DNA of 64,000 nt, from NCBI RefSeq assembly GCF_014202505.1, contig NZ_JACHGW010000001.1, positions 1,488,001 to 1,552,000 on the forward strand. Reading direction: 5' to 3'. Positions 1 through 8,924 of the stretch are shown piece after piece. The number at the start of each line of letters is the position of its first letter. The first letter of the stretch is position 1. The translations under genes and the position numbers were made by a program. This DNA is from Armatimonas rosea (GTDB lineage: Bacteria; Armatimonadota; Armatimonadia; Armatimonadales; Armatimonadaceae). The notes below the pieces were generated by a model, which made no database searches, was not told the origin of the DNA, and saw only the letters and a program-made list of their open reading frames with translations.

Positions 1-312
1 TAGAATCGCTGGCTTCATGACTTCTTCATGGCAACTCTCTAGGATCAATCTGTATTTTTTCGGGTCGCTGAGGGTTCCTTTTCCCAACGAGCGCAGGCAT
101 GCGGCTTGACAAAACCGGTAGCTTTGCGGAACAATAGCGACGATTTTCTGATCGAATGGGGCAGTCCTGCGGGGGGACAATGATGCCCTTCGGAAATTTC
201 GTAATAAAGAAGGAAATTGTCTGCGCGAGCGCGAATAGTGCGAGCGTAGGTTTTCGGCCACTTAGGACAGGGAATAATCCCTGCTGACGACCGAGAAGAG
301 AGGTTTTACAGC
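1..312. other. Non-coding upstream region at the window edge
   Basis: No convincing coding region is visible. The stretch leads into the Ig-like lipoprotein gene at 313. TTGACA at 106-111 followed 18 bases later by AACAAT (130-135) could be a promoter, which would give a leader of about 170 bases. The near-repeat GCGAGCG at 225-231 and 240-246 is the only other structure seen. The left edge may cut off further regulatory sequence. Confidence 0.35.
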
Positions 313-2007
313 ATGCAGATTCGCACCGGGATGCGATCCTCCTGGTTGGCGGCGGCGGCAGCGGTGCTGGTGACAGGCCTGCTTGCGCTCCTGCCTTCTG
401 GCTGTGGTGGAAGTGGAGGGGATACGATTCCCACAACACCCACACCCACACCGGTTGGGGCGACACCGACGCCAACACCAGCGGGCACCGCAGCTTTCAA
501 GGTTAAGATCGATTGGGGCGCGCGTAGCCGCGTCGTGGGTCTCTCCTCGGCTCTTTCGGCCCGGATAACGCTGGTAAACGGCGATCCGGCCGGTGGTGAC
601 ATCTCCTGGGTTGTGAATCGCCCGGCGGGGACATCGGCAGTTCTCCAGAGCTACGACGCACCGCGTAAAGCCAAGATCGGTAACTTCATCCTGAGGGTGG
701 ACTTCTACACCAACGCCGATGCGACTCCGGAGACGAGCAAGGTTGGGTTCGCCCAAGCCTCGGCCACCGTTCTTGCGGATGGCTCGCTCTCGGTGACCAT
801 CTCGACGTACACGGGAGTCCAGAGTGTCGAGATCATCGCCGGGCAGTCGGTTGCGGTGGGGGATACCCTGGATCTTGCCTTCCAGGCGAAGAACAGTGAT
901 GGCAATATCGTTGCCGTGACCCGTGGCTCGGTCTTCTTTGCCGTGGTGGCGGATGCCGATGCGGGGAACCTCGCCGTGGTCAATGGGGGCTCGTCGGTCA
1001 AGGGAGTTCGCCCTGTCCAGGCTACCGTCACGGCGAGCATCGATGGTGCGACCAGTCCCGCGACCGTTGTACGTGTTACCTCCAACGCCTCTGTTGCCGT
1101 GACCCCGATCTCGGGTGACCTAGGCTCGGAAGCACCGCTTGATCTCACCGCAGTGGTGACCAACGCGCCTGTTGGGGATAGCGATGTCACCTGGTCGATC
1201 CAGGGGGGAGCGGGCACGCAGAACGGAACCCTGACGAACATTACGGGAACCACGGTGCGCTACCTTGCTCCTAAGGTGGTCGCGAAAGAAGTGCGCAACA
1301 TCACCCTGATTGCGACCAGCAAGTACGACACGAGCAAGACCTTCACCATCCCTATCAAGGTGAGTGCAACCACCGATGTGGTGATCACTCCTTCGCCGGT
1401 GAGCCTTTCCTGGGAAGAGTCGGTCTCCCTGACAGCGGTGGTGAACAACCTCTCGTCCCTGATCCCCGCTGCGGATTCCCGCCGCGAGGTTAAGTGGGAG
1501 CTCGTCAAGGACGGCACCAACCCGGTTGGCTCGCTGGTGGTGGACACGACGAATGCCAATAAGGCGACCTACACTGCACCAAAGCGCGATGCGACTATCA
1601 CGGTGCGTGCGATCAGCAACTACGACACCACCGTGATTGGGGTTGTGACCATCACAGTGAAGTCCAAAGTCTCGGTTGTGGTGACCAACCCAAGCCCGCT
1701 GGCGGACCCGTTCCGTATCTCCGTTGGCAAGGTGCAGAACTTTGCGGTGAACGTGACCAATATCGCCCCCGGGCGAGATGGCTCCGTCACGTGGACTCTG
1801 ACAGGACCGGCGGGAGAGCCCAACACGGGTGGCATCTACGGTGACATCGTCAGCACCAGCACGACAACAGCACGCTACACGGCACCGGCCTCCAAGCCGG
1901 GGACGGGCCGGGCACGGATTATTGCGACCAGCAACTACGACCCCAGCGCGACAAAGGTGATCAATATCGAGATCGTTGCCGGTTCGTTGGACATTAAGAT
2001 TGACTAA
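313..2007 (+). CDS. Exported lipoprotein with tandem Ig-like repeats
   Basis: Predicted cell-surface or periplasmic lipoprotein of 564 residues. Residues 10-30 are a hydrophobic signal segment ending in the lipobox LPSGC, so Cys31 would be lipidated. A Pro/Thr-rich linker (TPTPTP runs) follows. The rest is beta-strand-type sequence with at least three tandem units of about 95 residues, recognisable from the recurring phrases VTWSIQGG, VKWELVK and VTWTLTGP, each followed by an (A)TYTAP-like phrase and an I(A/S)xSNYD-like phrase. This is typical of bacterial Ig-like domain proteins used for adhesion or as structural spacers. GAGAGG lies ten bases before the ATG. Only four bases separate it from the next lipoprotein gene, so they probably share an mRNA. 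No catalytic motif is visible; the specific role is unknown. Confidence 0.8.
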   Translation: MQIRTGMRSSWLAAAAAVLVTGLLALLPSGCGGSGGDTIPTTPTPTPVGATPTPTPAGTAAFKVKIDWGARSRVVGLSSALSARITLVNGDPAGGDISWVVNRPAGTSAVLQSYDAPRKAKIGNFILRVDFYTNADATPETSKVGFAQASATVLADGSLSVTISTYTGVQSVEIIAGQSVAVGDTLDLAFQAKNSDGNIVAVTRGSVFFAVVADADAGNLAVVNGGSSVKGVRPVQATVTASIDGATSPATVVRVTSNASVAVTPISGDLGSEAPLDLTAVVTNAPVGDSDVTWSIQGGAGTQNGTLTNITGTTVRYLAPKVVAKEVRNITLIATSKYDTSKTFTIPIKVSATTDVVITPSPVSLSWEESVSLTAVVNNLSSLIPAADSRREVKWELVKDGTNPVGSLVVDTTNANKATYTAPKRDATITVRAISNYDTTVIGVVTITVKSKVSVVVTNPSPLADPFRISVGKVQNFAVNVTNIAPGRDGSVTWTLTGPAGEPNTGGIYGDIVSTSTTTARYTAPASKPGTGRARIIATSNYDPSATKVINIEIVAGSLDIKID

Positions 2008-2011
2008 AGCC

Positions 2012-3997
2012 ATGACACGATTTGTTAGAAACAGAATAGTGCCAGGGGCACTTGCTACTCTCCTTGCGCTGGGCGTAGTGGCTCCCTTGACAGGCTGTGG
2101 CGGCGGACTGGGACGTCCTTTTGGCGGAGGGGTCAGTGCTCTTCCCGTCAGTAATGTGGGACGTCTTCAGATCACGGTTGCTTGGCCCGCACGAAAGCCG
2201 ACTCGTCTTATCCCCGATGCCTCCAACAGTATCGTGGTGGATATTAAGAACGCTGCAGGGGTCAGTGTCGCTGGCTTCCCCAAGGTCTTAGTGCGGCCTG
2301 CGGATATCTCCGGCTCTGGAACTACCGCCGTGGCAACGGTCACGGCGGGAGATCTCGAGGTGGGGCGCTCTGCGGCAGCAGCGGAGCAGTACACGATTAC
2401 CGCGGTTGCCTATCCCAATACCACAGGCGATGCCAATCCGGCGGACGTGCCCCAGGCACGAGGAACGGGTTTTGCTAGCCTCTGGCTGAACCCGACCAAC
2501 CCTGCTCAGGACCACACCTCCCAGTCCGTTGGCTTTACGATGGACAGTACTATTGTTCGTCTGGAGACGACACCGGAGATTGGGTTCCCGCTACGAATTG
2601 GGCGAACCCGGACCCTGACCGCGACGGCATACGACGCTAACGACCTGGTGGTCTTGACGACACCAGGGAAGATCCAGTGGGTAACGACTGACAGCAGTGT
2701 CGCGACTCTCTCCTCGACAACGGGGCAGTCGATTGTCGTCACTGCTGCGGCTTTTGGAACCACACGTATCTCGGCGACGGAGACGGAGTCGGGGATTACC
2801 AGCGTGGGGCGGCCTTCGATTGTGCGCGTCTCGGACTCGACGCTTCTGGCGGCGGGCTGGGGTAAGTTCCATGGGGACCTTCAGAACACGGGACAAGTGG
2901 GAACGTGGGCGACGGGTGTTGCAAACCAGGGGCAGGTGAAGTGGGGCTTCCTCACGGGCAATAAGATCCTACTTACCTCACCTGCGATCTCTGAGGTTGA
3001 TGCGACAACCGGGGACTTCATGGTCTTTGCAGGAAGCCAGGACAGCACGGTCTATGGTATCGATGGCAAGACGGGAAATGAGGTCTGGCGCTATGAGACA
3101 AACGGGCCCGTCGACTCGTCGCCTGCTCTGACAAACGATGGTGTCCTCTATGTCGGCTCCGATGATCGTAAGGTCTATGCGCTGGATGCAGAGACGGGGA
3201 CGCTTCTTGCCTCTAGTGCGGCTTTTGGTGGGCCGATCTCGTCCTCACCGACAATTGGGCCGGATGGCTCTATCTATGTTGGGGAGAGCCTACCGGGTAA
3301 GACATTCTACTGTCTTGACTCACGTACGCTAGCTGTCAAGTGGAGCTTTGTAGCGCCCGATGGAATCGTCAACTGTGCTGCCTTCTCTCCGGATAACTCC
3401 CGGGTTTACTTTGGCTGCCAGGACGGAAGAATCTACGCTCGTAACGCCACCACTGGAACTGCTATTCCCGGCTGGCCGGTGACACTGGGATCGGATATTT
3501 TTGCTTCCTCTCCCGTTGTGGATACAGCAGGGAATGTCTACATCGCTTCGACCGCAGGGAGGGTGTTTGCCTTTACCTCTGCGGGTGTGCAGCGGTGGGC
3601 TCCACGTGACTTTGCCGTGCCGATCTTCTCCACGCTGGCGCTGGCAAGTGATGCTGGTGGCGCGGCGACACAGCTCTATGTCTCCACCTGTGACTTCTCA
3701 TCGGGGGCAGATAACAGCCGTGTCTATGCGCTCAACCCGGCAACGGGGGCGATTAACTGGCAGTACCCTGCAGTTGGAGATCCTGGCCTAGAGCCCATGT
3801 CCTCCTCGCCATCCATTGGACGGGATGGGACAGTGTTTGTGGGGACCTGGGGAGGCGATGTGCTTGCCCTCACCTCCACAGGATCACTGCGCTGGAGCTT
3901 TGATACGACCGGAATGATCGAGTCTTCACCTGCAATTGGTAAAGATGGTACGGTCTATATTGGTAATCACAACGGTCTCGTGTTTGCGATTCGGTAG
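2012..3997 (+). CDS. Lipoprotein with Big2-like domain and PQQ-type beta-propeller
   Basis: Predicted exported lipoprotein, 661 residues. The ATG at 2012 is preferred over an upstream in-frame TTG at 1976 that would overlap the previous gene. The N-terminus has a basic stretch, a hydrophobic core and lipobox PLTGC (Cys29), followed by a Gly-rich spacer. Around residues 200-270 there is a Big2-like Ig domain (TLTATAYDAND, VATLSSTTGQ). Residues 310-661 form a beta-propeller with repeated blades of the PQQ/YVTN type, for example VYGIDGKTGNEVWRYE, VYALDAETG and VYIGNHNGLVFAI. Such propellers usually bind partners or act as scaffolds, as in BamB-like proteins; no enzyme activity can be assigned. 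It is probably cotranscribed with the Ig-like lipoprotein upstream. Confidence 0.8.
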   Translation: MTRFVRNRIVPGALATLLALGVVAPLTGCGGGLGRPFGGGVSALPVSNVGRLQITVAWPARKPTRLIPDASNSIVVDIKNAAGVSVAGFPKVLVRPADISGSGTTAVATVTAGDLEVGRSAAAAEQYTITAVAYPNTTGDANPADVPQARGTGFASLWLNPTNPAQDHTSQSVGFTMDSTIVRLETTPEIGFPLRIGRTRTLTATAYDANDLVVLTTPGKIQWVTTDSSVATLSSTTGQSIVVTAAAFGTTRISATETESGITSVGRPSIVRVSDSTLLAAGWGKFHGDLQNTGQVGTWATGVANQGQVKWGFLTGNKILLTSPAISEVDATTGDFMVFAGSQDSTVYGIDGKTGNEVWRYETNGPVDSSPALTNDGVLYVGSDDRKVYALDAETGTLLASSAAFGGPISSSPTIGPDGSIYVGESLPGKTFYCLDSRTLAVKWSFVAPDGIVNCAAFSPDNSRVYFGCQDGRIYARNATTGTAIPGWPVTLGSDIFASSPVVDTAGNVYIASTAGRVFAFTSAGVQRWAPRDFAVPIFSTLALASDAGGAATQLYVSTCDFSSGADNSRVYALNPATGAINWQYPAVGDPGLEPMSSSPSIGRDGTVFVGTWGGDVLALTSTGSLRWSFDTTGMIESSPAIGKDGTVYIGNHNGLVFAIR

Positions 3998-4007
3998 AGA
4001 GATGTTT

Positions 4008-4038
4008 AGGGCTGGCTTCTTGGAAGAGAGCCAGCCCT
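4008..4038 (+). terminator. Hairpin after the lipoprotein pair
   Basis: A perfect 10-base inverted repeat, AGGGCTGGCT and AGCCAGCCCT, separated by an 11-base loop, follows the propeller lipoprotein stop. There is no T-run after the stem, so it may be a weak or factor-assisted terminator, or an mRNA 3' stabiliser. Confidence 0.4.
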
Positions 4039-4053
4039 GAAAGGGACTTAAAA

Positions 4054-7000
4054 ATGGCATCATATGAATCTAGTAGCCGTCCTTTTCTAACTGGCCTTTT
4101 AGCGACGACTTTCCTAATCGGGGGAGGCGTTTTTGTCTATGCAGGGGCCAGGCAGGGACTATACGGAAGTCTGGGACGCGACTTCGCAAAGTCAGGGGGG
4201 CGGCCTTTTGCCAATACCGTGGCGATGCAGCGGAGCATTGAGCTGACCGAAGAGAAACTGCGTGAGAACAAGGAGCGTGTCGGAACCAACCCTAATGTGG
4301 GTGAGGGGCCTGAGTTCCTGGAGAGTAAGCTGTGGCGTGAGCGCTTGTACGGAACGGGGACTCCCGAGGGGAACTTTGCCCGTCTAAACAATGCTCTGGA
4401 CCAGATGCGGAAGATGTCGTCCTGGGGATCCACGGGTGGCTCCGGTGGCGGTGGAACGCGTCCAAATAGCTTCGGTGGCAGTGGCAAGGGCTCTGCGCCT
4501 GCGTCCGGCGGTAACATTACCGCGATGGGAAGCGCTTGGCCGGGTGTGCCTGCACAGCTAACTCAGTGGGAGTTTGTGGGACCACGTGATCTTAAGCCTG
4601 CTCCTCAGCTGATCTACTTTGGACCTGCCCAGTCACGTGCCTCGGGGCGTGTGAACGATGTCGCCTACGATCCGACCGACCCTACAGGTAACACCGCCTA
4701 CATCGCCTCCGCGGGTGGTGGTGTCTGGAAGACGACCAATGGTGGACAGGACTGGCAGCAGCTCTCGGACTCCACTTTTGACCAGCTCCAAACCTCAGGA
4801 ATTGCGGTGACAGCCACCGGAGTTGTTCTGGTTGGCTTGGGAGACTACCCTGGTGGTGATGCCGCAAGCCGTGGTGTGATGCGCTCCACCGATGGTGGCG
4901 CGACTTGGGTGCGTGTGGCAGCTGCGATTCAAGGAACCTATGTCAGCCAGATATTGTGTGATCCCGACCTGCCTAATGTTGTCTACATGACAACCGGTGG
5001 GGGGACTGCGGCCCGAACCGGTGTTTATAAGTCTACCGATTCTGGAATAAACTGGGCAAAGCTAAATCCGCCCATTGCGACGGGGGACTTTACCAAGATC
5101 TCTATTGCCGCTCCGGACCCAGGGACGGGAACCCGTTTCCTCTATGTCTCGCGTGCAGCCGATCTGACGGCAGGGACCTCGGTCTTCCGTAGCTCAGATC
5201 GTGGGGCAACCTGGACCAACCTGACTCTGGGAATTCCGGGACAGAACTCCTTTAACTCCGAGGTTGAGGTTGCGGCATCGCCCAACGATCCCAATGTGGT
5301 CTACTACGTCGATGCAAGCACGGGCCAGACGGATGGACGTATCCTTAAGAGCAATCAGGCAGGTGCAGCCAATACCTGGGTGGACGTCACGGGGAACTTC
5401 CCCGACGGCGCTGAGGTAGGGCAGCCGGGGTACAACTACAGCCAGTTCTTCTATGACCGGCACTTGGACTGTGGAACCATTCCGGTTCCCGGACAGGATA
5501 TCGACCAGCTCTTCCTAGGAGGAATCACCCTCGCGGCGACCCTCGGAGGGAGTAACTGGACCGATGTTGGGCAGTCGTATGTATCTCCTGCGGCGGTGCA
5601 GACTCACAGCGACCAGCACGGAATGGCGTTCAATCCCGCCAATCCGCTCAAGAGCCTGATCACCAACGACGGAGGGGTCTACGGGCTCACTTTTGACCCG
5701 AATGTAGGCACTTGGACGTTTGTAGGTGGCTATGCACTCAACCGAACGCTTGGTGTCTCACAGTTCTACGATGCTGACTGGCACCCAAGCAATCCTGATT
5801 GGATGCTTGGTGGAACGCAGGACAACTCCTCACCTGCGGCACTAGGGGATGTCCAGCACTGGGACAACGTGGGAGCCGGCGATGGCTTTGGTTCCGCGAT
5901 CAACCCGGTGAACACCGCGATTCAGTACACCTCGTCCCAGTTCGATAATATCATCGGAACCGGTGATAGCTGGGCTAGCCGTACAGGCATCTCGCCCGAC
6001 TGGGGAGCAGATGAGCTTCCGTTTATCTCCCGTATGGCGCTGAGCCCCGCGGCTCCAAACTACTTGTACGTTGCGACAAATAACCTCTGGCGCTTCGACT
6101 CGGACAAGGCTGCGGGCAGATGGAACGATCCTACCTGGGATCCGAACACGGCTTGGGATCCACGCCTGGGAGGCACCAATCTCTGCCCCGACTCAGGTCA
6201 GGGCTTTGAGACCATTACCGGCATTGCGCCCTCTCCGAGCGATCCGAGCATTGTCTACGTGTCAACCGCAGGTATCGACTTCGCGACGCCACGGCTTCTG
6301 GGCAAGCTTTGGATGCTGAAGTTCAGGGCCACGGGCCGGGGCTACCGTGACCCCGCCAATGCCCAGTGGAAGCGTCTGGACATCTACAATCCGGGCACAG
6401 GCGATGTGCGGAGCTTCCCGCCGGGAGCTATCTTCCAGAATGTAGCGGATGGACAGATTCGTATCTCCACGGTGAAGGTGAACCCGTCTAACCCCTACGA
6501 TATCCTTGTGGGAACGACGGATAACTCTCCGGTTGCTGCTAACAACGGTGTCCGCCTATGGCGCTGCCGTAACACCAACAACGTCTGGTCCAATCCGCAG
6601 ATCCTGCCGCAGTTCATCCCGGTCTCTGGTATTCAGGGAACCCCGACTGCGCTGACAACCCTGCCGCCGCGCTGTATCGAGTTCCACCCGAACGATCCGT
6701 CTAACACGTTCTTTGTCGGAAACGATATCGGTGTGTTTATCACGCGTGATGGTGGTTCTACCTGGTTCAACGCGGGAACCAACCTTGGTCTGCCCGTTGT
6801 ACCTGTCAATGCGATGCGTGCGATCCGGGGAACCGGCTTCCTCAATATCGCTACCTACGGTCGTGGAATGTGGCGCATGCCGATCAATGTCTTCGACCAG
6901 GCGGTTCCCTCACCCTTCAAGGTGACCCCGAACCTGACCCGTGGAGCCTCGATCAGCTGTACGATCCGTGTTCAGAACCTCAATCAGCGACAGCTCAGTG

Positions 7001-7245
7001 GCGTGTCCATTGTCGGAGCACAGTTTATCCCGAGTACCGGGACACTCTCCAATACGACAAGCGCCCTGCCTGTGAACCTGACACCCAACCAGCTCTCCCT
7101 ACTACAAGAGGGCAGGGGGACGGTTCTGTTTGCGAATACGACGGGACGCTCTGGCACCCTCGGGACGCTGCGCTTTACCTTCCGCTACCAGCTTGCCAGT
7201 AGCACGGTAAACGCCGTCAACGATGTGACAGTTCGTCTGCCCTAG
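4054..7245 (+). CDS. Large membrane-anchored sortilin-like/Asp-box propeller protein
   Basis: A 1063-residue predicted exported protein. Residues 11-30 are a single hydrophobic segment acting as a signal anchor, then a Gly/Ser-rich linker (residues 125-150). From about residue 190 the sequence is repeated propeller blades with Asp-box motifs: STDGGATW (~278), STDSGINW (~326), SSDRGATW (~379) and TRDGGSTW (~896), and an opening GGGVWKTTNGGQDW. This layout matches the VPS10/sortilin and BNR/exo-sialidase-like superfamily. Family members are often secreted glycosidases or binding scaffolds; conserved sialidase catalytic residues cannot be established by eye. The C-terminal ~110 residues look like an Ig-type domain. 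AAGGGA precedes the ATG by eight bases. It closes a run of three exported surface proteins. Confidence 0.75.
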   Translation: MASYESSSRPFLTGLLATTFLIGGGVFVYAGARQGLYGSLGRDFAKSGGRPFANTVAMQRSIELTEEKLRENKERVGTNPNVGEGPEFLESKLWRERLYGTGTPEGNFARLNNALDQMRKMSSWGSTGGSGGGGTRPNSFGGSGKGSAPASGGNITAMGSAWPGVPAQLTQWEFVGPRDLKPAPQLIYFGPAQSRASGRVNDVAYDPTDPTGNTAYIASAGGGVWKTTNGGQDWQQLSDSTFDQLQTSGIAVTATGVVLVGLGDYPGGDAASRGVMRSTDGGATWVRVAAAIQGTYVSQILCDPDLPNVVYMTTGGGTAARTGVYKSTDSGINWAKLNPPIATGDFTKISIAAPDPGTGTRFLYVSRAADLTAGTSVFRSSDRGATWTNLTLGIPGQNSFNSEVEVAASPNDPNVVYYVDASTGQTDGRILKSNQAGAANTWVDVTGNFPDGAEVGQPGYNYSQFFYDRHLDCGTIPVPGQDIDQLFLGGITLAATLGGSNWTDVGQSYVSPAAVQTHSDQHGMAFNPANPLKSLITNDGGVYGLTFDPNVGTWTFVGGYALNRTLGVSQFYDADWHPSNPDWMLGGTQDNSSPAALGDVQHWDNVGAGDGFGSAINPVNTAIQYTSSQFDNIIGTGDSWASRTGISPDWGADELPFISRMALSPAAPNYLYVATNNLWRFDSDKAAGRWNDPTWDPNTAWDPRLGGTNLCPDSGQGFETITGIAPSPSDPSIVYVSTAGIDFATPRLLGKLWMLKFRATGRGYRDPANAQWKRLDIYNPGTGDVRSFPPGAIFQNVADGQIRISTVKVNPSNPYDILVGTTDNSPVAANNGVRLWRCRNTNNVWSNPQILPQFIPVSGIQGTPTALTTLPPRCIEFHPNDPSNTFFVGNDIGVFITRDGGSTWFNAGTNLGLPVVPVNAMRAIRGTGFLNIATYGRGMWRMPINVFDQAVPSPFKVTPNLTRGASISCTIRVQNLNQRQLSGVSIVGAQFIPSTGTLSNTTSALPVNLTPNQLSLLQEGRGTVLFANTTGRSGTLGTLRFTFRYQLASSTVNAVNDVTVRLP

Positions 7246-7258
7246 TCGTTGTGTGGTG

Positions 7259-7293
7259 GCCCCCCACGGGAGATTCCCGTGGGGGGCTTTTTT
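7259..7293 (+). terminator. Strong intrinsic terminator
   Basis: A 13-base perfect stem starting GCCCCCCACGGGA with a GAT loop is followed by six T residues. It ends the transcript of the large propeller gene and lies directly upstream of the epimerase gene, so the latter needs its own promoter or some readthrough. Confidence 0.9.
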
Positions 7294-7303
7294 CTTGATT
7301 CCT

Positions 7304-8299
7304 ATGAAGATACTCATTACCGGAGTCTCCGGATTTCTAGCCCACGCCCTCGCGGAGCGTCTCCTTGAACAGGGGTACGCCGTCCTCGGAGTCGCTCGCT
7401 CTGCGCCCCGCCACGCAGGCATCCCCTACGCCACGCTTGATCTCACCGACTTTTCCAGCACACTGGCCCTGCTTGAGAGAGAGCTGCCCGAGCAGATCTT
7501 CCACCTCGCTGCTGTCTCCGTCCTACAACACGCGGGGGGACCTGAGGGGGCACGGGGAATGTTGGAGGCGAATGTCGCGGGCACCTGGAATCTCTTGGAG
7601 GCAAGCCGACGCCTGGAGATTCCCCAGGTTGTTGTGGCATCGTCGGATAAGCAGTACGGCGCACTGGCGGTGCCTCCCTACGACGACGAAGACTCGACGG
7701 CTTTCGCCAATGGGGGCCTCTATGAGCTCTCGAAAGCACAGCAGGATCAGGTTGCTCGTCTCTATGCGGGGCTCTACGAGACTCCTGCGATCCGTGTGGC
7801 ACGCCTGGCAAATGTCTATGGCCCCGGTGACCTGCACTGGAGCCGCATTGTCCCTGGGACGATCCGTCGGACGGTGGAGGGGGTGGCTCCGCGGATCACG
7901 GCCGGCAAAGCAGGGGAGTCGCTACGAGAGTATGTCTTCCTCGACGATGCTCTTGCGGGCTTGCTAGCCCTTGCCGCAGACGCACAGAGCCGCGGCAATG
8001 CTCCTCTTCAGCGTATCGATGGCAAGCTGGCGCGGGTTGCCTTTAACATTGGCTCGCCGCATCGCCATGCTGCGGCCTCGGTGATCCAGACGGTTCAGCA
8101 GGTGCTTGCGGAGGACTTTGGTATCGTTGGGCCGCCCCCCGAGGTGCAGCCGGGAGTGGTGGGAGTCTTCGAGCCGGGCTCGCAGTTTAACCGTCTAGAG
8201 CGTCTTCGGGAGCTGATGCCGCACTACTCTCCCCGCTCGCTTCATGAGGGACTGCGCCTGACGATTCCCTGGTACTTGGAGCAACTACGGCAAGGGTAG
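7304..8299 (+). CDS. NAD-dependent epimerase/dehydratase (extended SDR)
   Basis: A 331-residue extended short-chain dehydrogenase that would act on a nucleotide sugar in the cytoplasm. The N-terminal MKILITGVSGFLA is the dinucleotide-binding TGxxGF motif. The catalytic pair appears as YELSK (~140-144), with SSDKQYG just before it. The later phrase NVYGPGDLHWSR resembles the GDP-mannose and CDP-glucose 4,6-dehydratase branch, but the substrate cannot be fixed from sequence. The start at MKIL is chosen because the reading frame upstream runs through the terminator stem. No good ribosome site is visible. The 3' end overlaps the convergent PP2C gene by about 113 bases. Confidence 0.85.
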   Translation: MKILITGVSGFLAHALAERLLEQGYAVLGVARSAPRHAGIPYATLDLTDFSSTLALLERELPEQIFHLAAVSVLQHAGGPEGARGMLEANVAGTWNLLEASRRLEIPQVVVASSDKQYGALAVPPYDDEDSTAFANGGLYELSKAQQDQVARLYAGLYETPAIRVARLANVYGPGDLHWSRIVPGTIRRTVEGVAPRITAGKAGESLREYVFLDDALAGLLALAADAQSRGNAPLQRIDGKLARVAFNIGSPHRHAAASVIQTVQQVLAEDFGIVGPPPEVQPGVVGVFEPGSQFNRLERLRELMPHYSPRSLHEGLRLTIPWYLEQLRQG

Positions 8300-8924
8300 T
8301 GTCGTCCAGGGCGAGCCGCCGGGCGGTGCGGAGTGCCATGATAAACCGCTGGAAGTCGCCAGCGTTCTGGAGGGCGAGGAGAGAGCCCCAGGGCTGATGC
8401 TCCCGCTCGTGCAGCAGCCAGGCGGCAAGGGCATCTGTGGCGGCGAGGATGGTATCGCCTGACTGGAGAGCAAACTCTGTGTGACAAAGCTCGGGCAGTG
8501 GCCCTTGGGTAGGCAGGAGCGCGGGGTAGGTCGAAAAGTCCTCGGCGCGTGTGTAGGGGAACGCAAAGACCAAGAGATCGTCCCGGATCACAAAGACACA
8601 GGCATCCCCAATCACTTGCACTCGGAGAGTTGTGGGATCCCACTCAAGACCTAGAAAGCTGGAATGGGTAGCGTGGCGAAGCTTGTCGGCGAGGAACCAC
8701 GGGACTGGGCTGGGAATCATGGCTCTCCAGGCAGTCGCCGCTACATCGCGCTCCAGGGTACCGTCGGTGAGAAACGCCTGGCACAACGCCTGTGCCCAGA
8801 GCCCCGAGAACGCATCCGACGAGGCACCATCCGCGAGAGCGAGCCGCCCCTCGGCCCAGAGTAGTGCATCCTCATTGGCCTCAGGGGCAAGCGGGTCCTT
8901 GGCGAGCGTAAAGGCTCTTACCAC
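8187..8924 (-). CDS. PP2C-family serine/threonine phosphatase
   Basis: A 245-residue soluble protein with the metal-binding motif set of PPM/PP2C phosphatases: NED near the N-terminus, ADGASSD (where family members have DG-centred motifs), IGDACVFV, a TDALA segment and a final DDTTLAVV. It would dephosphorylate Ser/Thr residues in a Mn/Mg-dependent reaction. It is the last gene of the long minus-strand run and overlaps the VWA gene upstream by seven bases, so the two are likely translated together. Its last ~37 codons run antisense into the end of the convergent epimerase gene. No kinase gene is adjacent. Confidence 0.75.
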   Translation of the reverse strand: MVRAFTLAKDPLAPEANEDALLWAEGRLALADGASSDAFSGLWAQALCQAFLTDGTLERDVAATAWRAMIPSPVPWFLADKLRHATHSSFLGLEWDPTTLRVQVIGDACVFVIRDDLLVFAFPYTRAEDFSTYPALLPTQGPLPELCHTEFALQSGDTILAATDALAAWLLHEREHQPWGSLLALQNAGDFQRFIMALRTARRLALDDTTLAVVAPSTRESSGAVPHEASGESSAASAPEDALDG

